44,804 bases of DNA from Rhodocyclaceae bacterium UBA2250 (lineage in GTDB: Bacteria > Pseudomonadota > Gammaproteobacteria > Burkholderiales > Rhodocyclaceae), in assembly GCA_002347285.1 (NCBI GenBank), contig DDXW01000077.1, positions 1-44,804 on the forward strand, in the 5' to 3' direction. Shown in pieces: positions 1-13,410 of the stretch. The notes beneath the pieces were generated by a model. It had not been told where the DNA came from. It made no database searches and worked only from the letters and a program-made list of their open reading frames with translations. How positions within the stretch are numbered: the first letter of the stretch is position 1; each line of letters opens with the position of its first letter. A program made the translations under genes and the position numbers.

Positions 1-21
1 CCAAACAATCCGAGCCGGTAC

Positions 22-2267
<2,246 letters not shown>

Positions 2268-2271
<4 letters not shown>

Positions 2272-3062
2272 CCCCATCGACGCAAACACTGCTGCTGGTC
2301 GATGACGAAGAAGCCAACCGGCTGATCCTCGGGCGGCGCCTGCAGCAGGAAGGCTACGCCGTGACGACCGCCGCCAACGGCCGCGAGGCCCTCGCACTGC
2401 TGCAGGGCAGGCGCTTCGACCTCGTGCTGCTCGACCTCTACATGCCGGAGATGGACGGCATGGCGATGCTGGCGGCGCTCAAGGCCGACGACGCTCTCAG
2501 GGACATTCCTGTCATCATGCTCACTGCGGACAGCAACGCGGATCAGGTGCGCCTGTGCCTGGATCGCGGCGCGGCGGACTACCTGGTCAAGCCGGTCGCC
2601 CAGGAGGAGTTGCGCCGCCGCATCGGCCGCTGCCTCGGCGCGGACGCCGCGGCCGGCGACGCACAACAGGCTTCACCGCCATCGGATCCCACGGCCGCCA
2701 CGGACTGCCCGGACGGCCCGGTCGTCGACTGGGACGCGCTCGCCGGCCGCTTCCCCGACCGCCGCGAGTTCATCCGCCGCCTCGTGGTCGCGGTGCTCAC
2801 CAGCCATGCCGACGCGCCGGCCAGTCTGCGCGCCGCCGCAACCGCCGCCGATTGGGAGCGCCTCGCCCAGCAGGCGCATGCGCTCAAGGGCATGGGCGGC
2901 AACATGATGGCGGCCCGCGTGCATGAGCTCGGCGGCCGCACCGAACTCGCCGCGCGGCAAGGCCAGCCCGACGCAGCACAGCTTGCCGAACAGCTGGCCC
3001 AGGCGATGGAGGCGCTGCTCGCGGCAATGAACGCCTGGCTGGCGGAGGATGCGGCACCATGA
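2268..3062 (+). CDS. REC-Hpt response regulator
   Basis: A 264-residue protein. The N-terminal REC domain (about residues 7-122) has acidic residues DDE near 12-14, phospho-acceptor Asp56 in LLDLYMP and conserved Lys108 in LVKP. After a Pro/Ala-rich linker, a C-terminal Hpt domain (about 155-262) carries His204 in the motif AHALKG. There is no DNA-binding domain, so it should act as a phosphotransfer intermediate rather than as a transcription factor. Its start overlaps the stop of the hybrid kinase by four bases, which suggests translational coupling and that the kinase is its partner. The final target of the relay is not encoded in this window. Confidence 0.88.
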
Positions 3063-3130
3063 GGTTGCGCTGACGCAGCGGCGCAGCGCGGCGGCCGGCC
3101 GTCCCGCGCCGCACCCGGGGCCGGCGGCGA

Positions 3131-3136
3131 TACAAT
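3131..3136 (+). promoter_or_regulatory. Possible -10 element upstream of ilvD
   Basis: The hexamer TACAAT sits 30 bases before the ilvD start, in the 103-base spacer after the response regulator. No convincing -35 hexamer is visible at the expected distance, so this is tentative. The rest of the spacer is GC-rich with no recognisable gene. Confidence 0.35.
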
Positions 3137-3165
3137 GATCGATCCCTCAGCCCAAGATAGCCGCC

Positions 3166-5013
3166 ATGCCCCAATACCGTTCCCGCACCTCGACCCACGG
3201 CCGCAACATGGCCGGCGCCCGCGCGCTGTGGCGCGCCACCGGCATGAAGGACGGCGACTTCGACAAGCCGATCATCGCCGTCGTCAATTCCTTCACCCAG
3301 TTCGTGCCCGGCCACGTCCACCTGAAGGACATGGGCCAGCTCGTCGCGCGCGAGATCGAGGCGGCCGGCGGCGTCGCCAAGGAGTTCAACACCATCGCCA
3401 TCGACGACGGCATCGCGATGGGCCATGGCGGCATGCTCTATTCGCTGCCCTCGCGCGACCTGATCGCCGACAGCGTCGAGTACATGTGCAACGCCCATAC
3501 GGCGGATGCGATGGTCTGCATCTCGAACTGCGACAAGATCACCCCGGGCATGCTGATGGCCGCGCTGCGCCTCAACATCCCCTGCGTGTTCGTCTCCGGC
3601 GGGCCGATGGAGGCCGGCAAGGTCAAGTGGCACGGCGAATACCGCATGGTCGATCTGATCGACGCGATGATCGAGGCCGCCGACAGCAACAACTCCGACA
3701 AGGAAGTCGCCGCGATGGAGCGCTCCGCCTGCCCGACCTGCGGCTCCTGCTCGGGCATGTTCACCGCCAACTCGATGAACTGCCTGACCGAGGCGCTCGG
3801 CCTGTCGCTGCCCGGCAATGGCTCGCTGGTGGCGACGCATGCCGACCGCGAGATGCTGTTCCGCAAGGCCGGGCGACTGATCGTCGATCTCTGCCAGCGC
3901 TGGTACGACCACGACGACGCCAGCGTCCTGCCGCGCAACATCGCCGGCTTCGATGCCTTCGAAAATGCAATTGCCCTGGATATCGCGATGGGCGGCTCGA
4001 CCAACACGGTGCTGCACCTGCTGGCCGCGGCGCAGGAAGCCGGCGTGAATTTCACGATGGCCGACATCGATCGCATGTCAAGAAAGGTACCGTGTTTAGT
4101 CAAGGTTGCGCCGGCGACGCAGAAGTACCACATGGAGGACGTGCACCGCGCCGGCGGCATCATGGCCATCCTCGGCGAGCTCGACCGCGCGGGGCTGATC
4201 AACCGCGAATGCTCGACCGTGCTCTATCCGGCGCTCGGCGAGCAGCTCGACTGCTGCGACGTGCTGCGCAACAAGGACAAGAAGGTGCACGAGTACTACC
4301 GCGCCGCGCCCGGCGGTGTGCCGACCCAGGTCGCCTTCTCGCAGGCGCGCCGCTATCCCGGCCTCGACCTCGACCGCGCCAACGGCTGCATCCGCAACAA
4401 GGAAAACGCCTATTCGCAGGACGGCGGCCTCGCCGTGCTGTTCGGCAACATCGCCGAGAAGGGCTGCATCGTCAAGACCGCCGGCGTCGATGAATCCATC
4501 CTCAAATTCACCGGCCGTGCGCGGGTCTGCGAATCGCAGGAGGAGGCGGTCGACAAGATCCTCGGCGGCCACATCCACCCGGGCGACGTGGTGGTGATCC
4601 GCTACGAAGGCCCGCAGGGCGGCCCCGGCATGCAGGAGATGCTCTACCCGACCTCGTACCTCAAGTCGATGGGACTGGGCAAGCAGTGCGCGCTGCTCAC
4701 CGACGGCCGCTTCTCCGGCGGCACCTCGGGCCTCTCGATCGGCCACGCCTCGCCCGAAGCAGCCGCGGGCGGCGCGATCGGCCTGGTCGAGGAGGGCGAC
4801 ACGATCGAGATCGACATCCCCAACCGGCGCATCCACCTCGCCGTCGAAAACTCGGTGCTGGCGAGGCGGCGGCAGGCGATGGAAGCGCGCGGCGCGGCGG
4901 CCTGGAAGCCGGCCAAGCGCGAGCGCACGGTATCCGCCGCGCTGCAGGCCTATGCCGCGATGGCGACCTCGGCCGACATGGGCGCGGTACGCGATATATC
5001 AAAGTTGAAATGA
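3166..5013 (+). CDS. ilvD: Dihydroxy-acid dehydratase
   Basis: A 615-residue enzyme, the usual length for the long IlvD form. It dehydrates 2,3-dihydroxy-isovalerate and 2,3-dihydroxy-3-methylvalerate to the 2-keto acids in valine and isoleucine synthesis. Iron-sulfur ligand cysteines are visible in the family motifs: Cys122 in CISNCDK and Cys195 in CPTCGSCSG. The metal-binding DD pair is at 80-81, and the C-terminal part has the conserved GRFSGGTSG signature. The ATG at 3166 fits the family N-terminus (MPQYRSRTST). Its stop overlaps the start of the next small gene by four bases. No other ilv genes are present nearby. Confidence 0.97.
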   Translation: MPQYRSRTSTHGRNMAGARALWRATGMKDGDFDKPIIAVVNSFTQFVPGHVHLKDMGQLVAREIEAAGGVAKEFNTIAIDDGIAMGHGGMLYSLPSRDLIADSVEYMCNAHTADAMVCISNCDKITPGMLMAALRLNIPCVFVSGGPMEAGKVKWHGEYRMVDLIDAMIEAADSNNSDKEVAAMERSACPTCGSCSGMFTANSMNCLTEALGLSLPGNGSLVATHADREMLFRKAGRLIVDLCQRWYDHDDASVLPRNIAGFDAFENAIALDIAMGGSTNTVLHLLAAAQEAGVNFTMADIDRMSRKVPCLVKVAPATQKYHMEDVHRAGGIMAILGELDRAGLINRECSTVLYPALGEQLDCCDVLRNKDKKVHEYYRAAPGGVPTQVAFSQARRYPGLDLDRANGCIRNKENAYSQDGGLAVLFGNIAEKGCIVKTAGVDESILKFTGRARVCESQEEAVDKILGGHIHPGDVVVIRYEGPQGGPGMQEMLYPTSYLKSMGLGKQCALLTDGRFSGGTSGLSIGHASPEAAAGGAIGLVEEGDTIEIDIPNRRIHLAVENSVLARRRQAMEARGAAAWKPAKRERTVSAALQAYAAMATSADMGAVRDISKLK

Positions 5014-5429
5014 GCGATTTCCACGCCCTGTTCACCGGCCGGCTCTGGTCGGTGATGTCCTGGCCGCAACTCGACGCCTTCTGGCGGCGCATCGATCCAG
5101 CGGCCGGCTGGTACGTCTATGCCATCGGCGAAACGCCGCCTTCCACCCCGGCCTCGGCCGAGGCGGTGAGCGCCTTCATCACGCAGGTCGACGCGCTGCT
5201 GCGCAAGGAACACCACCACGACTATTGCGGCATCGTCTATGCCGACGATCTGGAAACTCCGGGCTTCGTGAAGATCTTCGATCCGAACAATCTCGGCGTA
5301 TCCTGCGGCTTCTCGGACAACCCGCCGCTGCCGGGCTGGATCCTCTGCCGGGTGCCGCCGGAAGATCTCAAACCCGCCGCACCGCTGCCGGAAGGACGCA
5401 AGCGCTGGTGGCGCACGCTGTTCGGCTAA
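5010..5429 (+). CDS. Hypothetical protein, 139 aa, coupled to ilvD
   Basis: This 139-residue protein starts at an ATG that overlaps the ilvD stop (ATGA), so it is probably translated with ilvD. I do not recognise a named family. The sequence is rich in Trp and aromatic residues, with an acidic middle containing a KEHHHDYCG stretch (about residues 65-75) and the segment VKIFDPNNLGVSCG. It ends in a basic tail (RKRWWRTLFG). There is no signal peptide or membrane segment, so a small soluble cytoplasmic protein is likely. The acidic/His region could bind a metal, but that is speculation. Codon use matches its neighbours. Confidence 0.8.
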   Translation: MSDFHALFTGRLWSVMSWPQLDAFWRRIDPAAGWYVYAIGETPPSTPASAEAVSAFITQVDALLRKEHHHDYCGIVYADDLETPGFVKIFDPNNLGVSCGFSDNPPLPGWILCRVPPEDLKPAAPLPEGRKRWWRTLFG

Positions 5430-5446
5430 ATTTCGAAAGGGAAGGC

Positions 5447-5983
5447 ATGATGGCAACACCTGCAAAGAAAAAAACCACCGCCAGGCAACCGGCCGCGAAG
5501 AAACCCGTCGCACGCAAAGCCGCCGGCAAGAAGCCGGTCCAGGCCACCGGCCAGGTGTTGTCCGAGCTCAAGCAGCTGGCGAAAGAGCTCAACCAGGCCG
5601 CCAAGGGGCTGACCAAGCGCTCGGCCGGCAACCCGAAGGAGGTTTCGGCGATCCTCGGCAGCGTCGAGCGCATGACGGCCGAGGCCGCCACCAAATCGCT
5701 GCTCGAGGCGGAAATCGCCAAGGAGCAGTTGAATCAGGCGCTGGCCTCGCTCGGCAAGGACTGGAGCCGCAAGGAATTGACCGAACTGCTTGGCAGCATC
5801 GGCGCCCACCTGACGAACATCATCGTCGCCCAGGAATTCCAGGATCTCGCCGGCCAGTCGCTGCGCAAGGCGATGAAGGCGCTGGTCGGCGCGATCATCG
5901 TCGTCGAGAGCGGCGGTCCGACCGAGGATCAGCGCTTGTCGCAGAAGGACGTCGACAGCCTGCTCAAGGAGCTGATGCCCTGA
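5447..5983 (+). CDS. CheZ-like protein phosphatase
   Basis: A 178-residue, mostly helical protein with the CheZ phosphatase motif AQEFQDLAGQ at residues 128-137. By alignment, Asp133 and Gln137 match E. coli CheZ Asp143 and Gln147, the residues that act on phospho-CheY. The C-terminus (QKDVDSLLKELM) resembles the CheY-binding tail of CheZ. The first 34 residues are a Lys/Ala/Pro-rich tail, similar to a histone H1-like tail, not found in standard CheZ. The start is chosen because the purine-rich GAAAGGGAAGG lies just upstream; a second ATG follows immediately. No chemotaxis genes are adjacent. It may instead dephosphorylate a stand-alone receiver domain. Confidence 0.8.
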   Translation: MMATPAKKKTTARQPAAKKPVARKAAGKKPVQATGQVLSELKQLAKELNQAAKGLTKRSAGNPKEVSAILGSVERMTAEAATKSLLEAEIAKEQLNQALASLGKDWSRKELTELLGSIGAHLTNIIVAQEFQDLAGQSLRKAMKALVGAIIVVESGGPTEDQRLSQKDVDSLLKELMP

Positions 5984-6040
5984 GCGCCAAATCCCGACAA
6001 GATTAATCGGGTATAGTCGGGTTCCGTCACGGAGCCCGAC

Positions 6041-8041
<2,001 letters not shown>

Positions 8042-8093
8042 ACTGCCGGGCGGAGTTTTCGCCACCCCACCCTAACCTGCAAGAGGAATGAAG

Positions 8094-8414
8094 ATGAAAC
8101 TGATCAAACTGGCTGCCCCGGCACTGATCGCCGCCGGCGTGATGGTCTCCGCCCCCGCCATGGCCAACCTGGATCTGGCCAAGAAGAGCAACTGCATGTC
8201 CTGCCACATGGTGGACAAGAAGCTGGTCGGCCCGTCCTACCAGGACGTCGCCAAGAAGTACGCCGGCCAAGCCGATGCCCAGAAGAAGCTGGCCGAGAAG
8301 GTGAAGAAGGGCGGCAAGGGCGTCTGGGGCGAAATCCCGATGCCGCCGAACGCGGCCGTCAAGGACGCCGACATCGAGACCCTCGTCAAGTGGATTCTCG
8401 CCGGCGCCAAGTAA
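8094..8414 (+). CDS. Small class I cytochrome c (c-551/c-552 type)
   Basis: A 106-residue precursor with a Sec signal peptide (residues 1-24, cleavage after AMA), so a periplasmic mature protein of about 82 residues. Heme is bound through CMSCH (Cys34, Cys37, His38), and Met83 in IPMPPN is the likely axial ligand, as in the c-551/c-552 family. It would carry single electrons between periplasmic or membrane redox partners, for example toward nitrite reductase or a terminal oxidase; no partner gene is adjacent. The ATG at 8094 is preferred over an in-frame ATG two codons earlier because AGAGG lies at a proper distance. A strong terminator follows the stop. Confidence 0.95.
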   Translation: MKLIKLAAPALIAAGVMVSAPAMANLDLAKKSNCMSCHMVDKKLVGPSYQDVAKKYAGQADAQKKLAEKVKKGGKGVWGEIPMPPNAAVKDADIETLVKWILAGAK

Positions 8415-8432
8415 GCACCGACGCGCAGCAGG

Positions 8433-8461
8433 AAAAAACCCGGCCCCGGCCGGGTTTTTTT
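8433..8461 (+). terminator. Rho-independent terminator after the cytochrome c gene
   Basis: A perfect hairpin: AAAAAA-CCCGGCC, a two-base centre, then GGCCGGG-TTTTTTT. It begins 18 bases after the cytochrome c stop and ends in a run of Ts. The flanking A and T runs make it potentially bidirectional. Confidence 0.93.
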
Positions 8462-8499
8462 ATTCGCGCGGGCGCCCTTGGGCCGGCCCCTTCACAACA

Positions 8500-8528
8500 T
8501 TGACATGCCCGCACCGCAACGCCAGAAT
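8500..8528 (+). promoter_or_regulatory. Candidate sigma-70 promoter for livK
   Basis: A consensus TTGACA -35 (8500-8505) is followed after 17 bases by CAGAAT (8523-8528), which matches four of six positions of the -10 consensus. It lies 39 bases upstream of the livK start, with an AGAGGAGG ribosome site between. Confidence 0.5.
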
Positions 8529-8566
8529 GCGGCGTCAAAACAATCCCGACAAAGAGGAGGCAACCG

Positions 8567-9805
8567 ATGAACACAACCGTCCGAACCCTGTCCCTGTCCG
8601 TCGCTGCAGCCGTCGTCGCCATCGGTTGCGGCAAGCAGGAAGCCCCGCCCGCGCCCCAGGCGCAAACTCCGCCGCCCGCACCGGTCGCCGAGGTCGTCAG
8701 GATCGGCCACGTCGCCCCGCTGACCGGCGGCATCGCCCATCTCGGCAAGGACAACGAGAACGGCGCGCACCTCGCGCTCGACGAAGCCAATGCGGCCGGC
8801 ATCAAGCTCGGCGGCAAGCCGGTCAAGTTCGAGCTGGTCGCCGAGGACGACCAGGGGGATCCCAAGGTCGGCAACACCGTGGCCCAGAAGCTCGCCGACG
8901 CCAAGGTCGTCGGCGTGGTCGGCCACCTCAACTCCGGCGTTTCGATCCCCGCCTCGGCGATCTACAACCAGGCCGGCATTCCGATGGTGTCCGGGTCGTC
9001 GACCAATCCGGCGCTGACCGAGCAGGGCTTCACGGGCGTGTTCCGCGTCGTCGGCCGCGACGACCAGCAGGGTCCGGCCGTGGCCAACTACCTGCTCGCC
9101 ACCGCCAAGCCGAAGACCGCGGCGGTGATCGACGACGCGACGGCTTATGGCGAGGGCCTGGCCAACGAGGTCGAGAAGACCCTCAAGGCCGCCGGCGTCA
9201 AGGTGCTGCCGCGCGAGAAGGGCACCGACAAGACCGCCGACTGGAAAGCCGTGCTGACCAAGATCAAGGGCAAGAAGCCGGACGTCGTTTTCTACGGCGG
9301 CATGGACGCCACCGGCGGTCCGCTGCTCAAGCAGGCGCGCGAACTCAAGATCGGCGCCGTGTTCAGCTTCGGCGACGGCGGCTGCACCGACAAGATGGCC
9401 GAACTGGCCGGCGCGGCGGCCGAGGGCATGATCTGCTCGCAGGCCGGCATCCCCGTGCAGGCCGCCGGCAAGCAGTTCCTCGAGGCCTACAAGACGAAGT
9501 TCGACATGGATCCGATCCTCTACGGGCCATTTACCTATGATGCCGCCAAGCTGCTGATCGCGGCGATGCAGCAGGCCGATTCGGCCGATCCGGCCAAGTA
9601 CCTGCCGGCGCTGCAGTCGATCGACTACAACGGCGCGACCGGCAACATCCAGTTCGACGAGAAGGGTGACCGCAAGGATGCCGAGATGACGATCTTCACC
9701 ATGAAGGACGGCAAGATCGCGCCGCTGGCAATCATCAAGAGCGGTAAGTCGCTGACCCTCGACGAATACGCGAACCTGGCATCGCCCGGCACGGCCGGCA
9801 AGTAA
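8567..9805 (+). CDS. livK: Branched-chain amino acid ABC transporter, substrate-binding protein
   Basis: A 412-residue periplasmic binding protein of the Leu/Ile/Val (type I fold) family. The N-terminal signal ends at a lipobox-like AIGC with Cys21, followed by a Pro/Ala-rich linker, so it is probably a lipoprotein. The binding domain opens with VRIGHVAPLTGG and contains family motifs such as EDDQGDPK and VVGHLNSGVS. It delivers a ligand to the LivHM permease encoded just downstream. Family members in betaproteobacteria can bind amino acids, urea or aromatic acids, so the exact substrate is uncertain. A strong AGAGGAGG ribosome site precedes the ATG. A hairpin terminator separates it from livH. 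Confidence 0.92.
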   Translation: MNTTVRTLSLSVAAAVVAIGCGKQEAPPAPQAQTPPPAPVAEVVRIGHVAPLTGGIAHLGKDNENGAHLALDEANAAGIKLGGKPVKFELVAEDDQGDPKVGNTVAQKLADAKVVGVVGHLNSGVSIPASAIYNQAGIPMVSGSSTNPALTEQGFTGVFRVVGRDDQQGPAVANYLLATAKPKTAAVIDDATAYGEGLANEVEKTLKAAGVKVLPREKGTDKTADWKAVLTKIKGKKPDVVFYGGMDATGGPLLKQARELKIGAVFSFGDGGCTDKMAELAGAAAEGMICSQAGIPVQAAGKQFLEAYKTKFDMDPILYGPFTYDAAKLLIAAMQQADSADPAKYLPALQSIDYNGATGNIQFDEKGDRKDAEMTIFTMKDGKIAPLAIIKSGKSLTLDEYANLASPGTAGK

Positions 9806-9822
9806 AAACTCGGCGCTGACGA

Positions 9823-9854
9823 GGCGGCGGTGCATTCGTGCGCCGCCGCCTTTT
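9823..9854 (+). terminator. Hairpin terminator/attenuator between livK and livH
   Basis: GGCGGCGG-TGCA, a TTCG tetraloop, then TGCG-CCGCCGCC and TTTT. The stem is about 12 bp with a stable tetraloop and a short T run, 18 bases after the livK stop. It would let livK transcripts accumulate above livHMGF, as is common when a binding protein is needed in excess. Confidence 0.8.
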
Positions 9855-9883
9855 CTTCGCGCCGGCTCGGGTAACATCACCGC

Positions 9884-10894
9884 GTGGATATCCTTCTCCA
9901 GCAGATCATCAACGGCCTGACGACGGGCAGCGTCTATGCCATCGTCGCGCTCGGCTACACGATGGTCTATGGCGTGATCCAGCTGATCAACTTCGCCCAC
10001 GGCGAGGTGGTGATGATCGGCGCGATGGTCGCCTTCACGGTGATCATGGCGCTGGCCGGCGCCGGCCTGCCGCTGCCGCCCTTCGCCATCGTGCTCGCCG
10101 GCGTGCTCGCCGCCATCCCCGTCTGCATGGCGCTCGGCTATCTGCTCGAGCGCCTCGCCTACCGGCCGCTGCGCCATGCGCCGCGCCTGGCGCCGCTGAT
10201 CACCGCGATCGGCATGTCGATCGTCCTGCAGCACCTCGCGCTGCTGATCTGGGGACGCGATCCGCGCGCCTTCCCGCAGATCATGGAGAACACCAGCTTC
10301 GCCATCGGTGGCACGGGTGGCGCGGCGATCAGCAGCGTGCAGATCGCCATCATCCTGCTCTCGCTGGCGCTGATGGCGGGGCTGACCTGGTTCGTGTACC
10401 GGACGAGATTCGGCATCGCCATCCGCGCCACCGCCGAGGACGTGCGCGTCGCCGCGCTGATGGGCGTCGACGCCGACCGCATGATCGCCGCCACCTTCGT
10501 CATCGGCGCCGCGCTCGCCGCGGTCGCCGGCGTGATGGTCGGCACCTACTATGGCATCGCGCACTACACGATGGGCTTCACCCTGGGTCTGAAAGCCTTT
10601 TCGGCCGCGGTGCTCGGCGGCATCGGCAACCTCGCCGGCGCGATGCTCGGCGGGCTGCTGCTCGGCCTGGTCGAGGCGCTCGGCACCGGCTACATCAGCG
10701 AGATCACCGACCTGTGCCGCTGGCCGCTGATCGGTGATGGCGGCGGCCTGCTGACGGAACGCTGCGCGGCCGACGGCCACGTCGTGCTGTTCGGCAGCAA
10801 CTATCAGGACGTGTTCGCCTTCCTGGTGCTGATCCTCGTGCTGGTGTTCCGGCCTTCGGGCCTGCTCGGCGAGCGGGTGTCGGAAAGGGCATGA
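9884..10894 (+). CDS. livH: Branched-chain amino acid ABC transporter, permease LivH
   Basis: A 336-residue inner-membrane permease with about eight hydrophobic helices. The N-terminus (LLQQIINGLTTGSVYAIVAL) and the motif INFAHGE near residue 39 are characteristic of LivH. It pairs with LivM to form the membrane channel. The start is a GTG with no strong ribosome site. The predicted product has a hydrophilic insertion near residues 270-295 containing two cysteines, located before the last membrane segment, which is longer than in E. coli LivH (308 residues). The stop overlaps the livM start by four bases. Confidence 0.94.
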   Translation: MDILLQQIINGLTTGSVYAIVALGYTMVYGVIQLINFAHGEVVMIGAMVAFTVIMALAGAGLPLPPFAIVLAGVLAAIPVCMALGYLLERLAYRPLRHAPRLAPLITAIGMSIVLQHLALLIWGRDPRAFPQIMENTSFAIGGTGGAAISSVQIAIILLSLALMAGLTWFVYRTRFGIAIRATAEDVRVAALMGVDADRMIAATFVIGAALAAVAGVMVGTYYGIAHYTMGFTLGLKAFSAAVLGGIGNLAGAMLGGLLLGLVEALGTGYISEITDLCRWPLIGDGGGLLTERCAADGHVVLFGSNYQDVFAFLVLILVLVFRPSGLLGERVSERA

Positions 10895-11940
10895 GCAGGA
10901 AAACGATCGGCATCGTTCTGGTCGCGCTCGCGCTGCTGGCGCTGCCGCTGGTGCTGACGCAGGTCGGCACCGCCTGGGTGCGCATCGCCAACCTCGCGAT
11001 CCTGTTCATCTTCCTGTCGCTCGGCCTCAACATCGTCGTCGGCATGGCCGGCCTGCTCGACTTCGGCTACGTCGCGTTCTATGCCGTCGGCGCCTACACC
11101 TGGGCGCTGCTCGCCTCGCCGCACTTCAACCTGCATCTGCCGTTCTGGGCGATCCTGCCGATCGGCGCGCTGTTCGCCTGCGTCGCCGGCGCGCTGCTCG
11201 GTGCGCCGACGCTGCGCCTGCGCGGCGACTATCTCGCGATCGTCACACTCGGCTTCGGCGAGATCGTACGCATCTTCATGAACAACCTGTCGGCGCCGTT
11301 CAACGTCACCAACGGCCCGAAGGGCATCACGCGCATCGACGGGCTCGCCGTCGGCGGTCTCGATTTCCGCGCCACCGACCGCTTCCTCGGCATCGACTTC
11401 ACCGGGCCGGCGAAGTACTACTACGTGCTGTTGCTCCTGCTGCTGTTCGTCATCGCCGTCAACCTGCGGCTGCAGAATTCGCGCATCGGCCGCGCCTGGG
11501 TGGCGATCCGCGAGGACGAGATCGCCGCCAAGGCCGCCGGCATCGACACGCGCAACGTCAAGCTGCTCGCCTTCGCGATGGGCGCGAGCTTCGGCGGCAT
11601 CGCCGGCGGCATGTTCGCCGCGATGCAGGGCTTCGTCAGCCCCGAGAGCTTCGTCCTGCACGAATCGATCATGATCCTGGCGATGGTGGTGCTCGGCGGC
11701 ATGGGCAACGTCTGGGGGGTGATCGCCGGTGCGCTGCTGCTCTCCTTCGTGCCCGAATTCCTGCGCTACACGGTCGAGCCGGCGCAGAAGATGCTGTTCG
11801 GCCGCCTGCTGGTCGAACCGGAAGTGCTGCGCATGCTGGTGTTCGGCGCCGCGCTGGTGCTGACGATGCGCTTCCGGCCGGCCGGCCTGTGGCCGGAATC
11901 ATGGCACAAGCGCGAGATGCGGGAGGGGGAGGCGGCATGA
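10891..11940 (+). CDS. livM: Branched-chain amino acid ABC transporter, permease LivM
   Basis: A 349-residue inner-membrane permease with about eight to nine hydrophobic helices. The conserved segment GMAGLLDFGYVAFYAVGAY near residue 52 is typical of LivM, as is the EAA-like loop region RIGRAWVAIREDEIAAKAAG, which contacts the ATPases. It starts with ATGA overlapping the livH stop and ends overlapping the livG start, so livHMG are translationally coupled. Confidence 0.95.
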   Translation: MSRKTIGIVLVALALLALPLVLTQVGTAWVRIANLAILFIFLSLGLNIVVGMAGLLDFGYVAFYAVGAYTWALLASPHFNLHLPFWAILPIGALFACVAGALLGAPTLRLRGDYLAIVTLGFGEIVRIFMNNLSAPFNVTNGPKGITRIDGLAVGGLDFRATDRFLGIDFTGPAKYYYVLLLLLLFVIAVNLRLQNSRIGRAWVAIREDEIAAKAAGIDTRNVKLLAFAMGASFGGIAGGMFAAMQGFVSPESFVLHESIMILAMVVLGGMGNVWGVIAGALLLSFVPEFLRYTVEPAQKMLFGRLLVEPEVLRMLVFGAALVLTMRFRPAGLWPESWHKREMREGEAA

Positions 11941-12696
11941 CCGTGCTGCTCGCGGCGGACAACATCTCCAAGCGCTTCGGCGGCGTGCAGGCGCTCAAGG
12001 ACGTCTCGCTGACGATCCGCGCCCAGGAGATCTACGGCCTGATCGGCCCGAACGGCGCGGGCAAGACCACCTTCTTCAACGTGCTGACCGGCCTCTACAC
12101 GCGCGACAGCGGCACGATCGAGTTCGCCGGCCGCCCGCTCCGGCTCGGCAGCCCGCACAAGGTGGCGCAGGCCGGCATCGCCCGCACCTTCCAGAACATC
12201 CGCCTGTTCGGCAACATGACCGCGCTCGAGAACGTCATGGTCGGCCGCCACGTGCGCACGCACGCCGGCGTGTTCGGCGCGATCCTGCGCACGCGCGCCC
12301 AGCGCGAGGAGGAAGCGGCCATCCGCCGCCGTGCCGAGGAGTTGCTGGTCTACGTCGGCATCGGCCAGCGCGCCGGCGACCTCGCGCGCCACCTCTCCTA
12401 CGGCGACCAGCGCCGGCTCGAGATCGCCCGCGCGCTGGCGACCGACCCGCAGCTGCTGGCGCTCGACGAGCCGGCCGCCGGCATGAACGCCACCGAGACC
12501 GCGGCACTGCGCCAGCTGATCGAGGGCCTGCGCGCCGACGGGCTGACGGTGCTGCTGATCGAGCACGACGTCAAGCTGGTGATGGGCTTGTGCGACCGCG
12601 TCGCCGTGCTCGACTACGGCGAGAAGATCGCCGAGGACGTGCCCGAAACCGTGCAGCGCGATCCGCGCGTGATCGAGGCCTATCTCGGAGGGCAGG

Positions 12697-12716
<20 letters not shown>
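11937..12716 (+). CDS. livG: Branched-chain amino acid ABC transporter, ATP-binding protein LivG
   Basis: A 259-residue cytoplasmic ATPase. Walker A is GPNGAGKTT (about residues 38-46), the ABC signature is LSYGDQRRLEIARAL, and Walker B is LLALDEPAAGMN, ending in the LivG-type TVLLIEHDVKLVM. The ATG at 11937 overlaps the livM stop and fits the family N-terminus; an in-frame ATG 48 bases earlier lies inside livM and is less likely. It powers transport together with LivF. Confidence 0.95.

Positions 12717-13394
<678 letters not shown>

Positions 13395-13410
<16 letters not shown>

Noticed and set aside
5984..6040. A promoter with TATAGT before the YyaL-family gene
   Set aside because: A -10-like hexamer is present, but no -35 match and no other support. 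It may equally be read from the upstream gene.
8492..10780. A 762-residue minus-strand frame opposite livK and livH
   Set aside because: It is antisense to conserved transporter genes, with low-complexity His/Arg/Asp-rich translation and no domain.
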